Positions 27,844 to 36,277 are shown, counted from the stretch's first letter. The stretch is DNA of 64,000 bases from Hydrogenophaga taeniospiralis CCUG 15921 (GCF_001592305.1 NZ_BCWR01000018.1:62001-126000); one strand, 5' to 3'. The notes: generated by a model from the sequence alone, not told the origin. Translations and numbers: made by a program.

Positions 27844-28659
27844 GTGAACCCCAGCCCTCCCGCCAGCGCAACCACCACCGTTCCCTCCCCACTCTTTGCC
27901 CTGCACGGCCGGGTGGCCCTGGTCACCGGCGCGAGCCGGGGCCTGGGTCTGGCCATGGCCTGTGCGCTGGCCGCGCACGGCGCCACCGTCTGGCTCAACG
28001 GGCGCGATGCCGCCAGCCTGGCACAGGCCGTGGCCCAGGCGCAGGCGGCCGGCCAGGCCACGGGAGGCGGCGCGCACGCCCTGCCCTTCGACGTGACCGA
28101 CGAGGCCGCCGCCAGCGCTGCCGTGGCCCAGGTGCTGGCGCGCAGCGGGCGGCTGGACGTGCTGCTCAACAACGTGGGCCAGCGCCGGCGCGAGCCGCTG
28201 GACCGGCTGCCAACCCAGGCCCTGCGCGAGCTGCTCGAAACCAATCTGGTCTGCGCCTGGCACCTGTGCCGCGAGGCCGCGCGCCCGATGCGCGCACAGG
28301 GCTTCGGACGCATCATCAACGTCACCTCGATCGCCGGGCCGATCGCCCGCGCGGGCGACGCCGCCTACACCACCACCAAGGGCGCGCTGGAGGCGATGAC
28401 GCGTGCGCTGGCGGCCGAACTCGGCCCGCAGGGCATCAACGTCAACGCCATCGCCCCGGGCTATTTCGCCACCGAGACCAACGCGGCCATGGTGGAAGAC
28501 GCCCAGACCCTGGCCTGGCTGCGCCAGCGCAGCGCGCTGGGCCGCTGGGGCGAGCCGGCCGAGATCGCCGGGGCCGCGGTGTTCCTGGCCAGCCCCGCGG
28601 CCAGCTATGTCACCGGCCAGGTGCTGGTGGTCGACGGCGGTTATCTGGCGCATTTCTGA
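27844..28659 (+). CDS. SDR-family oxidoreductase
   Basis: About 271 residues, classical short-chain dehydrogenase. Cofactor-binding GASRGLG, then NNVG, the catalytic S-Y-K set (NVTSIAG and YTTTK) and a C-terminal VTGQVLVVDGGYL. The overall sequence resembles gluconate 5-dehydrogenase / 3-oxoacyl reductase types, but the substrate cannot be read. The start is uncertain: GTG at 27844 (used) or GTG at 27814; no ATG is available before the Rossmann motif. It is convergent with the 7TMR/GGDEF gene, with a palindrome between. Confidence 0.9.
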   Translation: MNPSPPASATTTVPSPLFALHGRVALVTGASRGLGLAMACALAAHGATVWLNGRDAASLAQAVAQAQAAGQATGGGAHALPFDVTDEAAASAAVAQVLARSGRLDVLLNNVGQRRREPLDRLPTQALRELLETNLVCAWHLCREAARPMRAQGFGRIINVTSIAGPIARAGDAAYTTTKGALEAMTRALAAELGPQGINVNAIAPGYFATETNAAMVEDAQTLAWLRQRSALGRWGEPAEIAGAAVFLASPAASYVTGQVLVVDGGYLAHF

Positions 28660-28716
28660 GCGACAGCGCGGCGTTTGGTGGCCCGGGGCCCGCCGCTGGC
28701 GCGTGCCCGGGCGATA

Positions 28717-28738
28717 CGCCCGGACCGCGGTCCGGGCG
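28717..28738. terminator. 22-bp perfect palindrome between convergent genes
   Basis: CGCCCGGACCG followed directly by its reverse complement. It would form an 8-9 bp very GC-rich hairpin on either transcript. No T-tract follows, so it may act as a pause site, an mRNA 3' end protector or a bidirectional terminator-like element for the SDR and GGDEF genes. Confidence 0.5.
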
Positions 28739-28740
28739 CC

Positions 28741-30516
28741 CTACAACCGGGCCGGCACGCTCTGCGGCAGATGCAGCACGACCCGGCGCGGGTCCACCGC
28801 CATCCGGTCCAGCGCCTGGTTCAGGCGCTCCAGCAGCCGCATTTCGTCGACCGGCTCGTCGGCCGTCTTGGCCGTTTCGGACAAGGTGGCCGAGACCAGG
28901 CGAAAGCGCAGCGGCAGCTCGACCGGCAGCGCGGGCACCCGCTCCAGCCCCTTGGCCACGATGTGCTGGGCCAGCAGCTTGAGCTCTTCGGGCCGCAACG
29001 GCCCTTCGACCAGCACCGCAAAGCGCGTGTCGGCGATGCGGGACACGGTGTCCACCTCGCGCACCACGGCCGACAGGCGCGAAGCGGCCACCACCAGCGC
29101 GCGGTCACCGGCCTCGCGGCCCTCGCGGGCCACGATCTCGCCGTGGTTGGACAGCTCCACCAGCACCAGGCCACAGGGGTGGCCATAGCGGCGGACGCGG
29201 CGCAGGGCGTCGCGCAGGCGCAGGTGGAGAACGGGCGCGATGGTCAGGCCGGTCAGGGGGTCGGTGCTGTCGATGGCGCGCAGGCGGGCCCGGTTTTCAT
29301 TGAAGTCCTTGGCCCGGCGGTGCAGGATGTACAGCAGCAGCGGAATCTCGATCGCCGAGCCGATCAGCACCGCATACTGCGCGGCCCAGCTGTCGGGCAG
29401 GATGCCCGCGCTGCGCAGCGCGGGAAAGGGGTAGCCCAGGTGCACCGGCAGGAAGCCCAGCGCCATCCAGCCGGCGTAGGTTTCGCCCAGGCGCCAAGTC
29501 CAGATGCACAGGGAAAAACTCAGCAGCACAGAGAGCAGGCCGTAGAGGTTGAGCACCAGGAAGGCCGCGGGGCTCATCTGCGCCACGTAGAGCACGGCGT
29601 ACAGCAGGCCAAACACCGACCAGCCCAGCACGAAGCGGTCCACCCCGCGGTGGTACCGCGACACCGCGCAGACCTCGCGCACGAACCAGATGCCCGAGGC
29701 CGTTAGCCAGAGCATGAACACGGCCGGCGCCACGTCGTTCCACCAGGCCGAGTGGCGCCAGAAGAACAGGCCACCGATACCCGTGAACGCGGCCTGGAAA
29801 CCGAGCATGCAGGCCACGTAGCAGCAGTAGGCGATGAACACGCGGTCGGCGTAGAGCCGCGCGTGTACCCAGCCCAGGAAGAACACCAGCAGGCCAAAAC
29901 CGAGGTAGCCGCCGATCATGAGGAAGGTCCAGTACCGCTTTTCCTGCAGGCTGTTTTCGGTCAGCAGCTGCAGGCGCGGGCTGGTGGGCGCGGGCGCGTT
30001 CACCACCCGCAGCCAGACCGGGCCGGTGGCCTGGGGATCGAGGGCGAACACGGGGGTCTGGTCCGGGTGGTCCCACTGCGCCACCGGCAGGTGGTCACCG
30101 GAGCGCTGTTCTCGCCAGGCGCCGTTGGGCGCGCGGCTGTACAGGGTCGCCTCGTTGGTGAAGGCCGCCGCGCTCAGCATCAGGTACCAGCGCTGGCTGG
30201 CATCCAGCCGGGGCGGGTCCAGGCGCATCCACAGGGCGGTGCCGTCGAGCTGAAAGACGCGGAATGTCTCCATGGGCTGAAAGCTGTTGGGCGGCAGCGA
30301 CACCACATCATCGATGCCCTTGGTGCCCGACTCGTCCACCCAGAAATGCGTCTGCAGGGTGACGTCGCCTTCGCCCTCGGTGGCCCAGGCATGGGCGGGC
30401 CACAGGGCGAGCCCCAGGCCCAGCAGCAGAACCACCACCGCCAGCACCCGGCTCACGACAGCCGCGCAGCGATGCACCGGGTGGGAGGGGATGGGGAGTC
30501 GATCCATGGATGGCAT
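28741..30516 (-). CDS. 7TMR-DISM membrane protein with degenerate GGDEF domain
   Basis: About 591 residues. A signal/anchor segment leads a periplasmic 7TMR-DISM sensing domain (about 50-190), seven membrane helices (about 195-395) and a C-terminal GGDEF-like domain that begins DPLTGL. The GGDEF signature itself is replaced by A495-D-T-R-F499 (in RIADTRFAVLV), so cyclic di-GMP synthesis is not expected; it may bind ligand or act as a scaffold. The start is the ATG at 30516 or at 30507. It lies 34 bases downstream of the CruF-DUF2236 fusion on the same strand, suggesting co-transcription. Confidence 0.85.
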   Translation of the reverse strand: MPSMDRLPIPSHPVHRCAAVVSRVLAVVVLLLGLGLALWPAHAWATEGEGDVTLQTHFWVDESGTKGIDDVVSLPPNSFQPMETFRVFQLDGTALWMRLDPPRLDASQRWYLMLSAAAFTNEATLYSRAPNGAWREQRSGDHLPVAQWDHPDQTPVFALDPQATGPVWLRVVNAPAPTSPRLQLLTENSLQEKRYWTFLMIGGYLGFGLLVFFLGWVHARLYADRVFIAYCCYVACMLGFQAAFTGIGGLFFWRHSAWWNDVAPAVFMLWLTASGIWFVREVCAVSRYHRGVDRFVLGWSVFGLLYAVLYVAQMSPAAFLVLNLYGLLSVLLSFSLCIWTWRLGETYAGWMALGFLPVHLGYPFPALRSAGILPDSWAAQYAVLIGSAIEIPLLLYILHRRAKDFNENRARLRAIDSTDPLTGLTIAPVLHLRLRDALRRVRRYGHPCGLVLVELSNHGEIVAREGREAGDRALVVAASRLSAVVREVDTVSRIADTRFAVLVEGPLRPEELKLLAQHIVAKGLERVPALPVELPLRFRLVSATLSETAKTADEPVDEMRLLERLNQALDRMAVDPRRVVLHLPQSVPARL

Positions 30517-30550
30517 CGTAAATGTTTGTAACCCACGCGGAGGAAATTCT

Positions 30551-32821
30551 TCATGAAGCAACGGCGTCGACCTCGACCTCCGGAGCAGGCCGCCGTGCCT
30601 TGCCCTCACCCTGCACAGGCAGCCAGTGCCCGGTGGTCGTCCAGCGGTCCTCCAGGCGGTTCAGCCAGCCCGAGGCGCCGGGGTCTTCGCTCCAGGCCGC
30701 CACGGTGTCGGTCAGGGGGTTGAGCAACTGGTCGGGCAAGCCGAGCGGGCGGGTCTGGTCGAGCAGGAAGCGGGTCAGCAGGTGGTAGCCCACGATGCGG
30801 GTGAACATCCGGGACAGCGAGAAACCCGGCGAGAACAGCCGCACCACGGTATCGATCAGGCGCACCAGCAACCGGCCCGCCCCGAACAGCAGCCGGGTGG
30901 GCCAGGACACGCGCTCGTCCACGCCAATCGCGCGCGCGGTGTCCGGCCCGATCAGCCAGCGCGTCAGCGGCACCGGGATGCCCCGGACCACCGGCAGGCG
31001 GATCGTGCGTTCCATGGTGTGCATGAGCGCACGGCCCAGGGCCGGCCGCGCGTCCGGGCTCACCGTCTGCCCACGCGCCTGCGCCTGGATGCGCTCGAAC
31101 AGCGCTTCGGCTTCTTCCATGGTGTCGGCCATGAGTTCGCGCCGCACACCCAGCACATGCCCCATCACGTTCCAGGCGTGCAGATAGGCCTCTTCGTCCG
31201 CGCGCGGCAGGCCCAGGCCCAGCGTGCGCATGCCCTTGAGAAAGCTGTAGCTGAAGGTCAGCAAGGTATAGGCCAGTTCGATCTGGTTGCAGGGCAGTCC
31301 CTGGCGGTCCACGTCCCAGCCGTGCGACATCAGGGCCGCGTGCATGCCGGTGGGCGCGCCGGCCTGCAGCCGCGGTGCCACCTGGCCGCGCACCGTCTGC
31401 GGCTCACCGCGCAGGATCAGGTGGCGGATGGTGGCGTGGATGAGCCGCACTTTGAGCACCTGGGCCACGCCGGCGCCGCTGGCGTCCATCAGCCCGCCCT
31501 TCATCATCACCGGGAACACCATGGCCGCGGTCTGGCGGATGCGGTGCTCGGTGTGCTGCTCCAGCTGGCCCGCGATGTGCAGCACCTCGGCCAGATTGGG
31601 CAGCACGTAACACTCGGGCAGGCTGGAGCAGAACAGCAGCGTGCACGACAGCGGGCCCTGTTCCATGAAGATGGCCTCGGCGCGCTCGACCTTGGCCGCG
31701 TCGGCCCAGGCGGGCAACGCGCGCCCCTCGTTCACATAGGCGCGCAACGCGGCCACCACCGCCGGATCGGCCGCCGCTGTGGCATCGCCCTGCCCCCAGG
31801 CGGCCAGGGCACCGTTGCTGGTCCAGCCCGCCATGAGCCGGGTGGCGGCGGCGAGCCGGTCCGTGGCCGGGCCGGTGGCCCCGTCGGCGTCGGACCACGG
31901 CCCGATGAGCGCCGCCACGGTCTGGTCCGCCAGCGGGTCGGCCTGCAGCCCCATCGGCGCCAGCGGCACGCTGTGGGCGGGCTGCGCCTGGGGTGCCCCA
32001 GCGTGGGCCGGGGCCCAGTGCCGCCAGGCCACCCACGCGATCAGGGTGGGCATGCCCATGGCAAAAAAGGCGATGGCGCGGATTTCGATCGGATGGCCGA
32101 ACAGCATCTGGAACACCAGACCACTGGCGTACAGCCCGATCGGCACCACGGCCGCGAGCCGGGTGTGGCGCTCGATGGCCGGCACACGGCGCGGCGCGGC
32201 CAGCGCCTGGAACGCAGCCACGATCACAAAAGACACCAGCATCCAGCCCACGAAACCCTGCAGCGTTTCGCCGAACCAGCCCCCGTCGGTCTTCTCCATG
32301 ATCCAGGCCTTGAGCACGTACACGAAGTACGGGTCGGCTCCCAGATCGAAGCTGGTCACGATCATCGCGGCCAGCCAGGCGGTGAGCGCACCGCTCTTCC
32401 GCGTGGGCGCCGCGTGCACCGGCGTGCGCCACAGAATGAGGCTGGCCAGCACATAGCCCACCAGGCACAGGGCCAGCCACATCAGCGGGATCGCCAGCGG
32501 CACATCGCCCAGCCGGGGGCCCAGCACGTCGGTGTAGGTGTAGCGGCCGAAGAACCAGCCGCGCGACGAACCCATCTGCTCGGCGAACCAGCCCAGGCCC
32601 AGCGCCAGCACGGCCAGCACCCAGGCACTGCGGCGGCCCAGCAGCACGGCGGCAGACCACAGCGCGGCCCAGAACATGGCCACCGAGACGGCCACCAGGG
32701 CGAGCGTGAGCGGCGGGTACGCCAGCGCGGTGGCGAGGAGGAGGCCCGCAGACAGCAGGCTGGGCAGCAGGATTTGTTGCAAGCGCGAACGCAGAAGGGC
32801 CACGGGAGCCTCCCAGAACAT
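30551..32821 (-). CDS. Fusion: CruF-like carotenoid biosynthesis domain + DUF2236 (Lcp/MpaB-type oxygenase) domain
   Basis: 756 residues. Residues about 15-270 are a polytopic membrane region with the DUF422/CruF signature: RGWFFGRYTYTDVLGPRLGDVPLAIP is spread over 87-112, and SFDLGADPYFVY at 157-168. CruF hydrates the C1,2 double bond of carotenoids. Residues about 330-690 match the DUF2236 family, which includes the b-heme latex-clearing protein: KVRLIHATIRHL (457-468, candidate ligands H462/H467), LPCNQIELAYTLLTFSY and HAWNVMGHVLG (548-558). A Pro/Ala linker (270-300) joins them. The ATG is at 32821. It is flanked on the same strand by a saccharopine-dehydrogenase-like gene upstream and a degenerate GGDEF protein downstream. 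No crt genes are visible nearby. Domain calls are from memory of the families. Confidence 0.75.
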   Translation of the reverse strand: MFWEAPVALLRSRLQQILLPSLLSAGLLLATALAYPPLTLALVAVSVAMFWAALWSAAVLLGRRSAWVLAVLALGLGWFAEQMGSSRGWFFGRYTYTDVLGPRLGDVPLAIPLMWLALCLVGYVLASLILWRTPVHAAPTRKSGALTAWLAAMIVTSFDLGADPYFVYVLKAWIMEKTDGGWFGETLQGFVGWMLVSFVIVAAFQALAAPRRVPAIERHTRLAAVVPIGLYASGLVFQMLFGHPIEIRAIAFFAMGMPTLIAWVAWRHWAPAHAGAPQAQPAHSVPLAPMGLQADPLADQTVAALIGPWSDADGATGPATDRLAAATRLMAGWTSNGALAAWGQGDATAAADPAVVAALRAYVNEGRALPAWADAAKVERAEAIFMEQGPLSCTLLFCSSLPECYVLPNLAEVLHIAGQLEQHTEHRIRQTAAMVFPVMMKGGLMDASGAGVAQVLKVRLIHATIRHLILRGEPQTVRGQVAPRLQAGAPTGMHAALMSHGWDVDRQGLPCNQIELAYTLLTFSYSFLKGMRTLGLGLPRADEEAYLHAWNVMGHVLGVRRELMADTMEEAEALFERIQAQARGQTVSPDARPALGRALMHTMERTIRLPVVRGIPVPLTRWLIGPDTARAIGVDERVSWPTRLLFGAGRLLVRLIDTVVRLFSPGFSLSRMFTRIVGYHLLTRFLLDQTRPLGLPDQLLNPLTDTVAAWSEDPGASGWLNRLEDRWTTTGHWLPVQGEGKARRPAPEVEVDAVAS

Positions 32822-33015
32822 CGGTCACAGCCCCCTGCGTTGATGGGCAACGGTCGCCGGGAACATGTGCCCGCGTCCGCCGCAACCGACCCTGCGCCGG
32901 TCATCGGCCCGCGTCGATGTCGACAGTCGGGCCAGTGACCCCGCGGCGCGGGAATCGACGCTTATTCTAGATAACCGTCGTCTCAGGGTATTCCCCAGGC
33001 GCCACCCTTGCCCCA

Positions 33016-34050
33016 TCAGAACCGAAGCTGCGGAGCGGTTCCGTCGCCGAACACCTCCAGCGCCGGGCCATGCAACGAACGCAGCAGGTCCACCGGATCG
33101 ACCGCCTCGGCCACCGCGAGCGCGCCGCTGCGCCGGTACGAGGGCGCCAGCAGACGCTGGGCAACCTCGGTCACGATGGGCGCCGTCACGGCATAGATGT
33201 CCTGCCCCCGCACGCCGACCGTGCGGGTCATGCCGCCTTGCACGAGGCGCACCACCAGCTCGAAACGCTGCGCCGAGCGCCCGCTGTCGTCGGCCGCCTT
33301 GGGTGGGGGTGTCGAGGCATCGCGGATGTCGGCCAGCGCCGAACGGTTGAGCAGCGAGCGGATATCGCCGACCTTCAGGTGGTGCGCCAGCGTGATGATT
33401 TCGCTGAACGGCAGCTCGACCATGGCTTGCCGACCCAGCGGCGCTGAGAACATCCAGTCCGGCACCTCGGGCGAGGGCAGCAGCGGCGCCAGGCGCCCAC
33501 CCTTCACGACCACCCGCGGCACCTGGTTGCGCTCGCCGGTCTTGCGCGTCCCTTCGGTGGGCCACCAGCGATCGAGCGCGATGGCCACCGTGATCTCGTC
33601 GATCTCGCCTTCCGACGCCAGCGCGCTGGCCAACAGATCGGCGAGCCCCCCGTAAAAGGCCGCCGCCGGGATCACCACCCGGCCAGCTTCACGCGCCGGT
33701 GCGTCGAGCTCGGCGAAACTGGCCTGCGCGCTGGGCTGCTCGGCTGTCACGTCGATGTAGTGGCAGCCGGCGCGCAGCGCTGCCTGTGCCACGGGCGCTG
33801 CGGTGTCGAGAAACGGCCCCGCGCAGTTGATGACCACCGCGCAGCCAGCGAAGGCCTGTTCGAGGCTGACCGGATCGTCGAACTCGGCCACGCGCCGGGG
33901 AACGGCCGGGGGCAGGGTGTCGTCGAGCCGGGCGGCGCTGCGGCCGACGGCCACCACCGGCAGCCCGCGGCGTTGCACTTCCCGGACGACGAACTGACCG
34001 GTGTGGCCCGTGGCACCCACCACGGCGATGCTCTTGCTTGTGGAATTCAT
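33016..34050 (-). CDS. Saccharopine dehydrogenase-like NAD(P)-binding protein
   Basis: 344 residues. N-terminal Rossmann motif VVGATGHTGQFVV, followed by CAGPF and HYIDVTAE, characteristic of the saccharopine dehydrogenase / trans-acting enoyl reductase-like family. The substrate is unknown. The ATG at 34050 has a good AAAGGAG site. A sigma-70 promoter (TTGACA, 17 bp, TAATCT) lies upstream, with an operator palindrome across its spacer. The divergent TetR gene is the likely repressor. Confidence 0.88.
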   Translation of the reverse strand: MNSTSKSIAVVGATGHTGQFVVREVQRRGLPVVAVGRSAARLDDTLPPAVPRRVAEFDDPVSLEQAFAGCAVVINCAGPFLDTAAPVAQAALRAGCHYIDVTAEQPSAQASFAELDAPAREAGRVVIPAAAFYGGLADLLASALASEGEIDEITVAIALDRWWPTEGTRKTGERNQVPRVVVKGGRLAPLLPSPEVPDWMFSAPLGRQAMVELPFSEIITLAHHLKVGDIRSLLNRSALADIRDASTPPPKAADDSGRSAQRFELVVRLVQGGMTRTVGVRGQDIYAVTAPIVTEVAQRLLAPSYRRSGALAVAEAVDPVDLLRSLHGPALEVFGDGTAPQLRF

Positions 34051-34084
34051 GGAAGCTCCTTTGGTTGGACACAGACTTTGAATA

Positions 34085-34130
34085 GATACAGACCTGTCTG
34101 TTCTTCGTAGATTACAGACAGGTCTGTATC
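34085..34130. promoter_or_regulatory. TetR operator: 17-bp perfect inverted repeat
   Basis: GATACAGACCTGTCTGT at 34085-34101 is repeated exactly as its reverse complement at 34114-34130, with 12 bases between. Each arm also holds a smaller near-palindrome, ACAGAC-2 nt-GTCTGT. This looks like two repressor dimer sites in mirror orientation, one over each divergent promoter. Confidence 0.85.
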
Positions 34131-34137
34131 ATGTCAA
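34109..34137 (-). promoter_or_regulatory. Sigma-70 promoter for the saccharopine dehydrogenase-like gene
   Basis: On the minus strand, TTGACA (34137-34132), a 17-base spacer, then TAATCT (34114-34109). The right operator arm fills the spacer, so repressor binding would block RNA polymerase. Confidence 0.75.
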
Positions 34138-34823
34138 GCATGCGCAATCAAACTGCTCCCCGCTCACCGCAAGATCCTTCACCCACTGGCCGCTCCGGCC
34201 CGGCGTCGAAACACCCGGCGACGACCCGGGCCGCGAACGCCGCAGCGGCTGAACCGGCGCCCGACGTCCGGGAGCGCATCCTGGACACCGCCTCCCGGCT
34301 GTTCTACGAGCGCGGCGTGCGCGCGGTCGGTGTCGATCTGGTCGTGCTGGAGGCGGCGGTGGCCAAGACCAGCCTGTACCGCTACTTCCCCACCAAGGAC
34401 GATCTCATCGTCGCCTTCCTGGAGCGGGAAGATCTTGATTTCTGGGCAACCTGGGACGGTGTGGCCGCGCAGTTCCCCGACGACCCCGCCGGAGAGCTGG
34501 ACGCCCACATGCGCTGGATCGGCGAACGCCTGGCCCGATCGAACTACCGCGGCTGCCCCCAGATCAACGTGGCCGCCGAGTTCGCCGAGCAGGACCACCC
34601 CGCCCGCCAGGTCTCGCAGCGACACATGCAGGCGCTGCGGGGCCGCCTGCAAGACATCGCCCGGCGGCTGAACGTCCCCCAACCCGAGCAACTCGCCGCA
34701 CAGCTCGCCGTGCTGGTAAACGGCGCCTTTGTCAGCTCGGGCCTGCTCGGCGCCGACGAAGCCACCGCTGTGTTGCGCTCGGCACTGAAGGCCTTGCTGG
34801 ACGGGGCAAGGGCTGGCGCCTGA
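34131..34823 (+). CDS. TetR-family transcriptional regulator
   Basis: 230 residues. After a disordered Pro/Ala-rich N-terminus (about 45 residues) comes the HTH (RERILDTASRLFYERGVRAVGVDLVVLEAAVAKTSLYRYF spread over 48-87) and a ligand-binding C-terminal domain. The ATG at 34131 abuts the operator, and a second ATG lies at 34140; neither has a ribosome-binding site, so the message may be leaderless or the true start further in. It is divergent from the saccharopine-dehydrogenase-like gene and likely represses it and itself. Confidence 0.88.
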   Translation: MSSMRNQTAPRSPQDPSPTGRSGPASKHPATTRAANAAAAEPAPDVRERILDTASRLFYERGVRAVGVDLVVLEAAVAKTSLYRYFPTKDDLIVAFLEREDLDFWATWDGVAAQFPDDPAGELDAHMRWIGERLARSNYRGCPQINVAAEFAEQDHPARQVSQRHMQALRGRLQDIARRLNVPQPEQLAAQLAVLVNGAFVSSGLLGADEATAVLRSALKALLDGARAGA

Positions 34824-34826
34824 GCG

Positions 34827-35351
34827 TCACCGGTCAGGCAGCAACCGCCCGCTGGCGGGCCGAGCTCTCGGACGGGCGACGGTTGGGCGGTCGGGCGCCT
34901 GGCCCGCGTCGAAGGCCAGCGCATCGAGGGCCGCGCGCAGGCCATCGGCATCGACGAGGGCCGACTCGATGTGCGAATGCGCCTGCTTCCACAGCGGGTA
35001 GGCGCGCGCCAGCAGCGCGTGGCCCTCGGGTGTCAGCGCCAGGCGTTGCTTGCGCCGGTCGGCGGTGTCAGGCGTCACGCTGACGAGGCCGCGGCGCGCG
35101 AGCGGCTTCAGCATCGCGGTCAGCGAGGTGCGGTCCGTCGCGAGCAGCGGTACCACCTCGCCCAGCGTCGGTGGCTCGGGGCGGTTCAGCGCGGCGAGCA
35201 GCGAAAACTGCCAGTTGGTCAGCGCGAGTGGGCGGAAGACCGCATCGAAGCGGCGCGCCAGCACACGTGCTGCGCGCTGGGCATGCAGGCACAGGCAGGC
35301 ATCGCGCACCTCGATCGTCTTTGAGTGAGGCAGGTTCTTCGTGATTGACAT
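34827..35351 (-). CDS. MarR-family transcriptional regulator
   Basis: About 174 residues. Winged-helix MarR fold with LTNWQFSLLAALNR, TDRTSLTAMLKPLARRGLV (recognition helix) and the wing DTADRRKQRLALTPEG. The C-terminal tail is Arg/Pro-rich and not conserved. The start is taken at 35351 (MSITKNL); an ATG at 35360 is also possible. It is divergent from an SDR gene, with a TTGATATCAA palindrome in the shared control region. It converges with the TetR gene, 3 bases apart. Confidence 0.88.
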   Translation of the reverse strand: MSITKNLPHSKTIEVRDACLCLHAQRAARVLARRFDAVFRPLALTNWQFSLLAALNRPEPPTLGEVVPLLATDRTSLTAMLKPLARRGLVSVTPDTADRRKQRLALTPEGHALLARAYPLWKQAHSHIESALVDADGLRAALDALAFDAGQAPDRPTVARPRARPASGRLLPDR

Positions 35352-35376
35352 GGGTATCATTTTATGTTGATATCAA
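35345..35376 (+). promoter_or_regulatory. Promoter and MarR-type operator before the SDR gene
   Basis: A perfect -35 box TTGACA (35345-35350) is followed 17 bases later by a weak -10 TGATAT (35368-35373). The 10-bp perfect palindrome TTGATATCAA (35367-35376) covers that -10 box. On the minus strand TAAAAT (35364-35359) could serve marR. Autoregulated divergent repression is the likely scheme. Confidence 0.6.
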
Positions 35377-35405
35377 CCCTAATTCCATCCGATTTGGAGG
35401 TCCCC

Positions 35406-36251
35406 GTGACCGAAGTCTCCTCGCCGCCCGTTCACGCCGACAGCACGCCGGACGGGCGCCTGCTGGTCGGCAAGGTCGCCGTCGTCTACGGCGGGGGCGG
35501 CGCCATCGGCGGCGCCGTTGCACGCGCCTTCGCGCGGCACGGTGCGCGGCTGTTCCTCGCCGGGCGCACGCTGCGCAAGCTGGCGAGAGTGGCCGGCGAC
35601 ATCGAAGCGGCCGGTGGATGCGCTGCCTGTGCGGAAATCGACGTGTTCGACGCGGCAGCGATGGCGGCGCACGCGAGTGCCGTCGCGGCGGAATCCGGCG
35701 GCATCGACATTGCCATGAACGCGACCGGTTTCCACCACGTGCAGGGCAAGCCCTTCGCGGAGCTGTCGGTCGACGAGTTCATGGAGCCGATCGACGCCTA
35801 TCTGCGTTCGCTGTTCAATACAGCGAAAGCGGTGGCGCCACGCATGGGGCAACGCGGCGGCGTGATCCTGAGCCTGTCGACACCGGGTTCGCGCCTCGTC
35901 TGGCCGGGCTTCCTCGGCTACGGCGTGACCTGCGCCGCGAAGGAGGCGTTCACGAAGAAGCTCGCGGCCGAGCTGGCGCCGCAGGGCATCCGCGTCGTCT
36001 GCCTGATGCCCAACGCGATCGCCGACGCGCTCGCGCACGGCTCGCACGTGCGCGAGGTCTTCACGCCGTTGGCCGAGCGCGCGGGCACGACGGTCGAGGC
36101 GATGCTGGCCGCGCCGCCGGAGACCGCCTTGCTGAGGCGGCTGCCCACGCTCGCCGAGGTCGCCGGTGCGGCGGTCTTCGCCGCATCAGACCTGGCGGGG
36201 GCCATGACCGGCGCGGTCATGAACCTCAGCGGCGGGCTCGTCGTCGACTGA
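35406..36251 (+). CDS. Atypical SDR-family protein
   Basis: 281 residues from GTG 35406, chosen because GGAGG at 35396-35400 sits 5 bases before it; the in-frame ATG at 35364 lies within the promoter. The Rossmann motif is YGGGGAIGGAVA. NAG is replaced by NAT. In the active-site helix the YxxxK motif reads Y-G-V-T-C, so the catalytic Lys is replaced by Cys, while a Lys stands three residues later (CAAKEAF). It may be a specialised or non-reducing SDR. It is divergent from marR. Confidence 0.85.
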   Translation: MTEVSSPPVHADSTPDGRLLVGKVAVVYGGGGAIGGAVARAFARHGARLFLAGRTLRKLARVAGDIEAAGGCAACAEIDVFDAAAMAAHASAVAAESGGIDIAMNATGFHHVQGKPFAELSVDEFMEPIDAYLRSLFNTAKAVAPRMGQRGGVILSLSTPGSRLVWPGFLGYGVTCAAKEAFTKKLAAELAPQGIRVVCLMPNAIADALAHGSHVREVFTPLAERAGTTVEAMLAAPPETALLRRLPTLAEVAGAAVFAASDLAGAMTGAVMNLSGGLVVD

Positions 36252-36277
36252 CGTCGTCGGCGCCACGCCCCGACAAG

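Noticed and set aside
25635..28325. An 896-codon minus-strand frame across the histidine kinase and SDR genes
   Set aside because: It spans two real genes on the other strand and has shadow composition (Val/Gln/His/Ala).
30626..32938. A 770-codon plus-strand frame opposite the CruF-DUF2236 fusion
   Set aside because: Low-complexity His/Gln/Arg composition and no domain; it is a codon shadow of the real gene.
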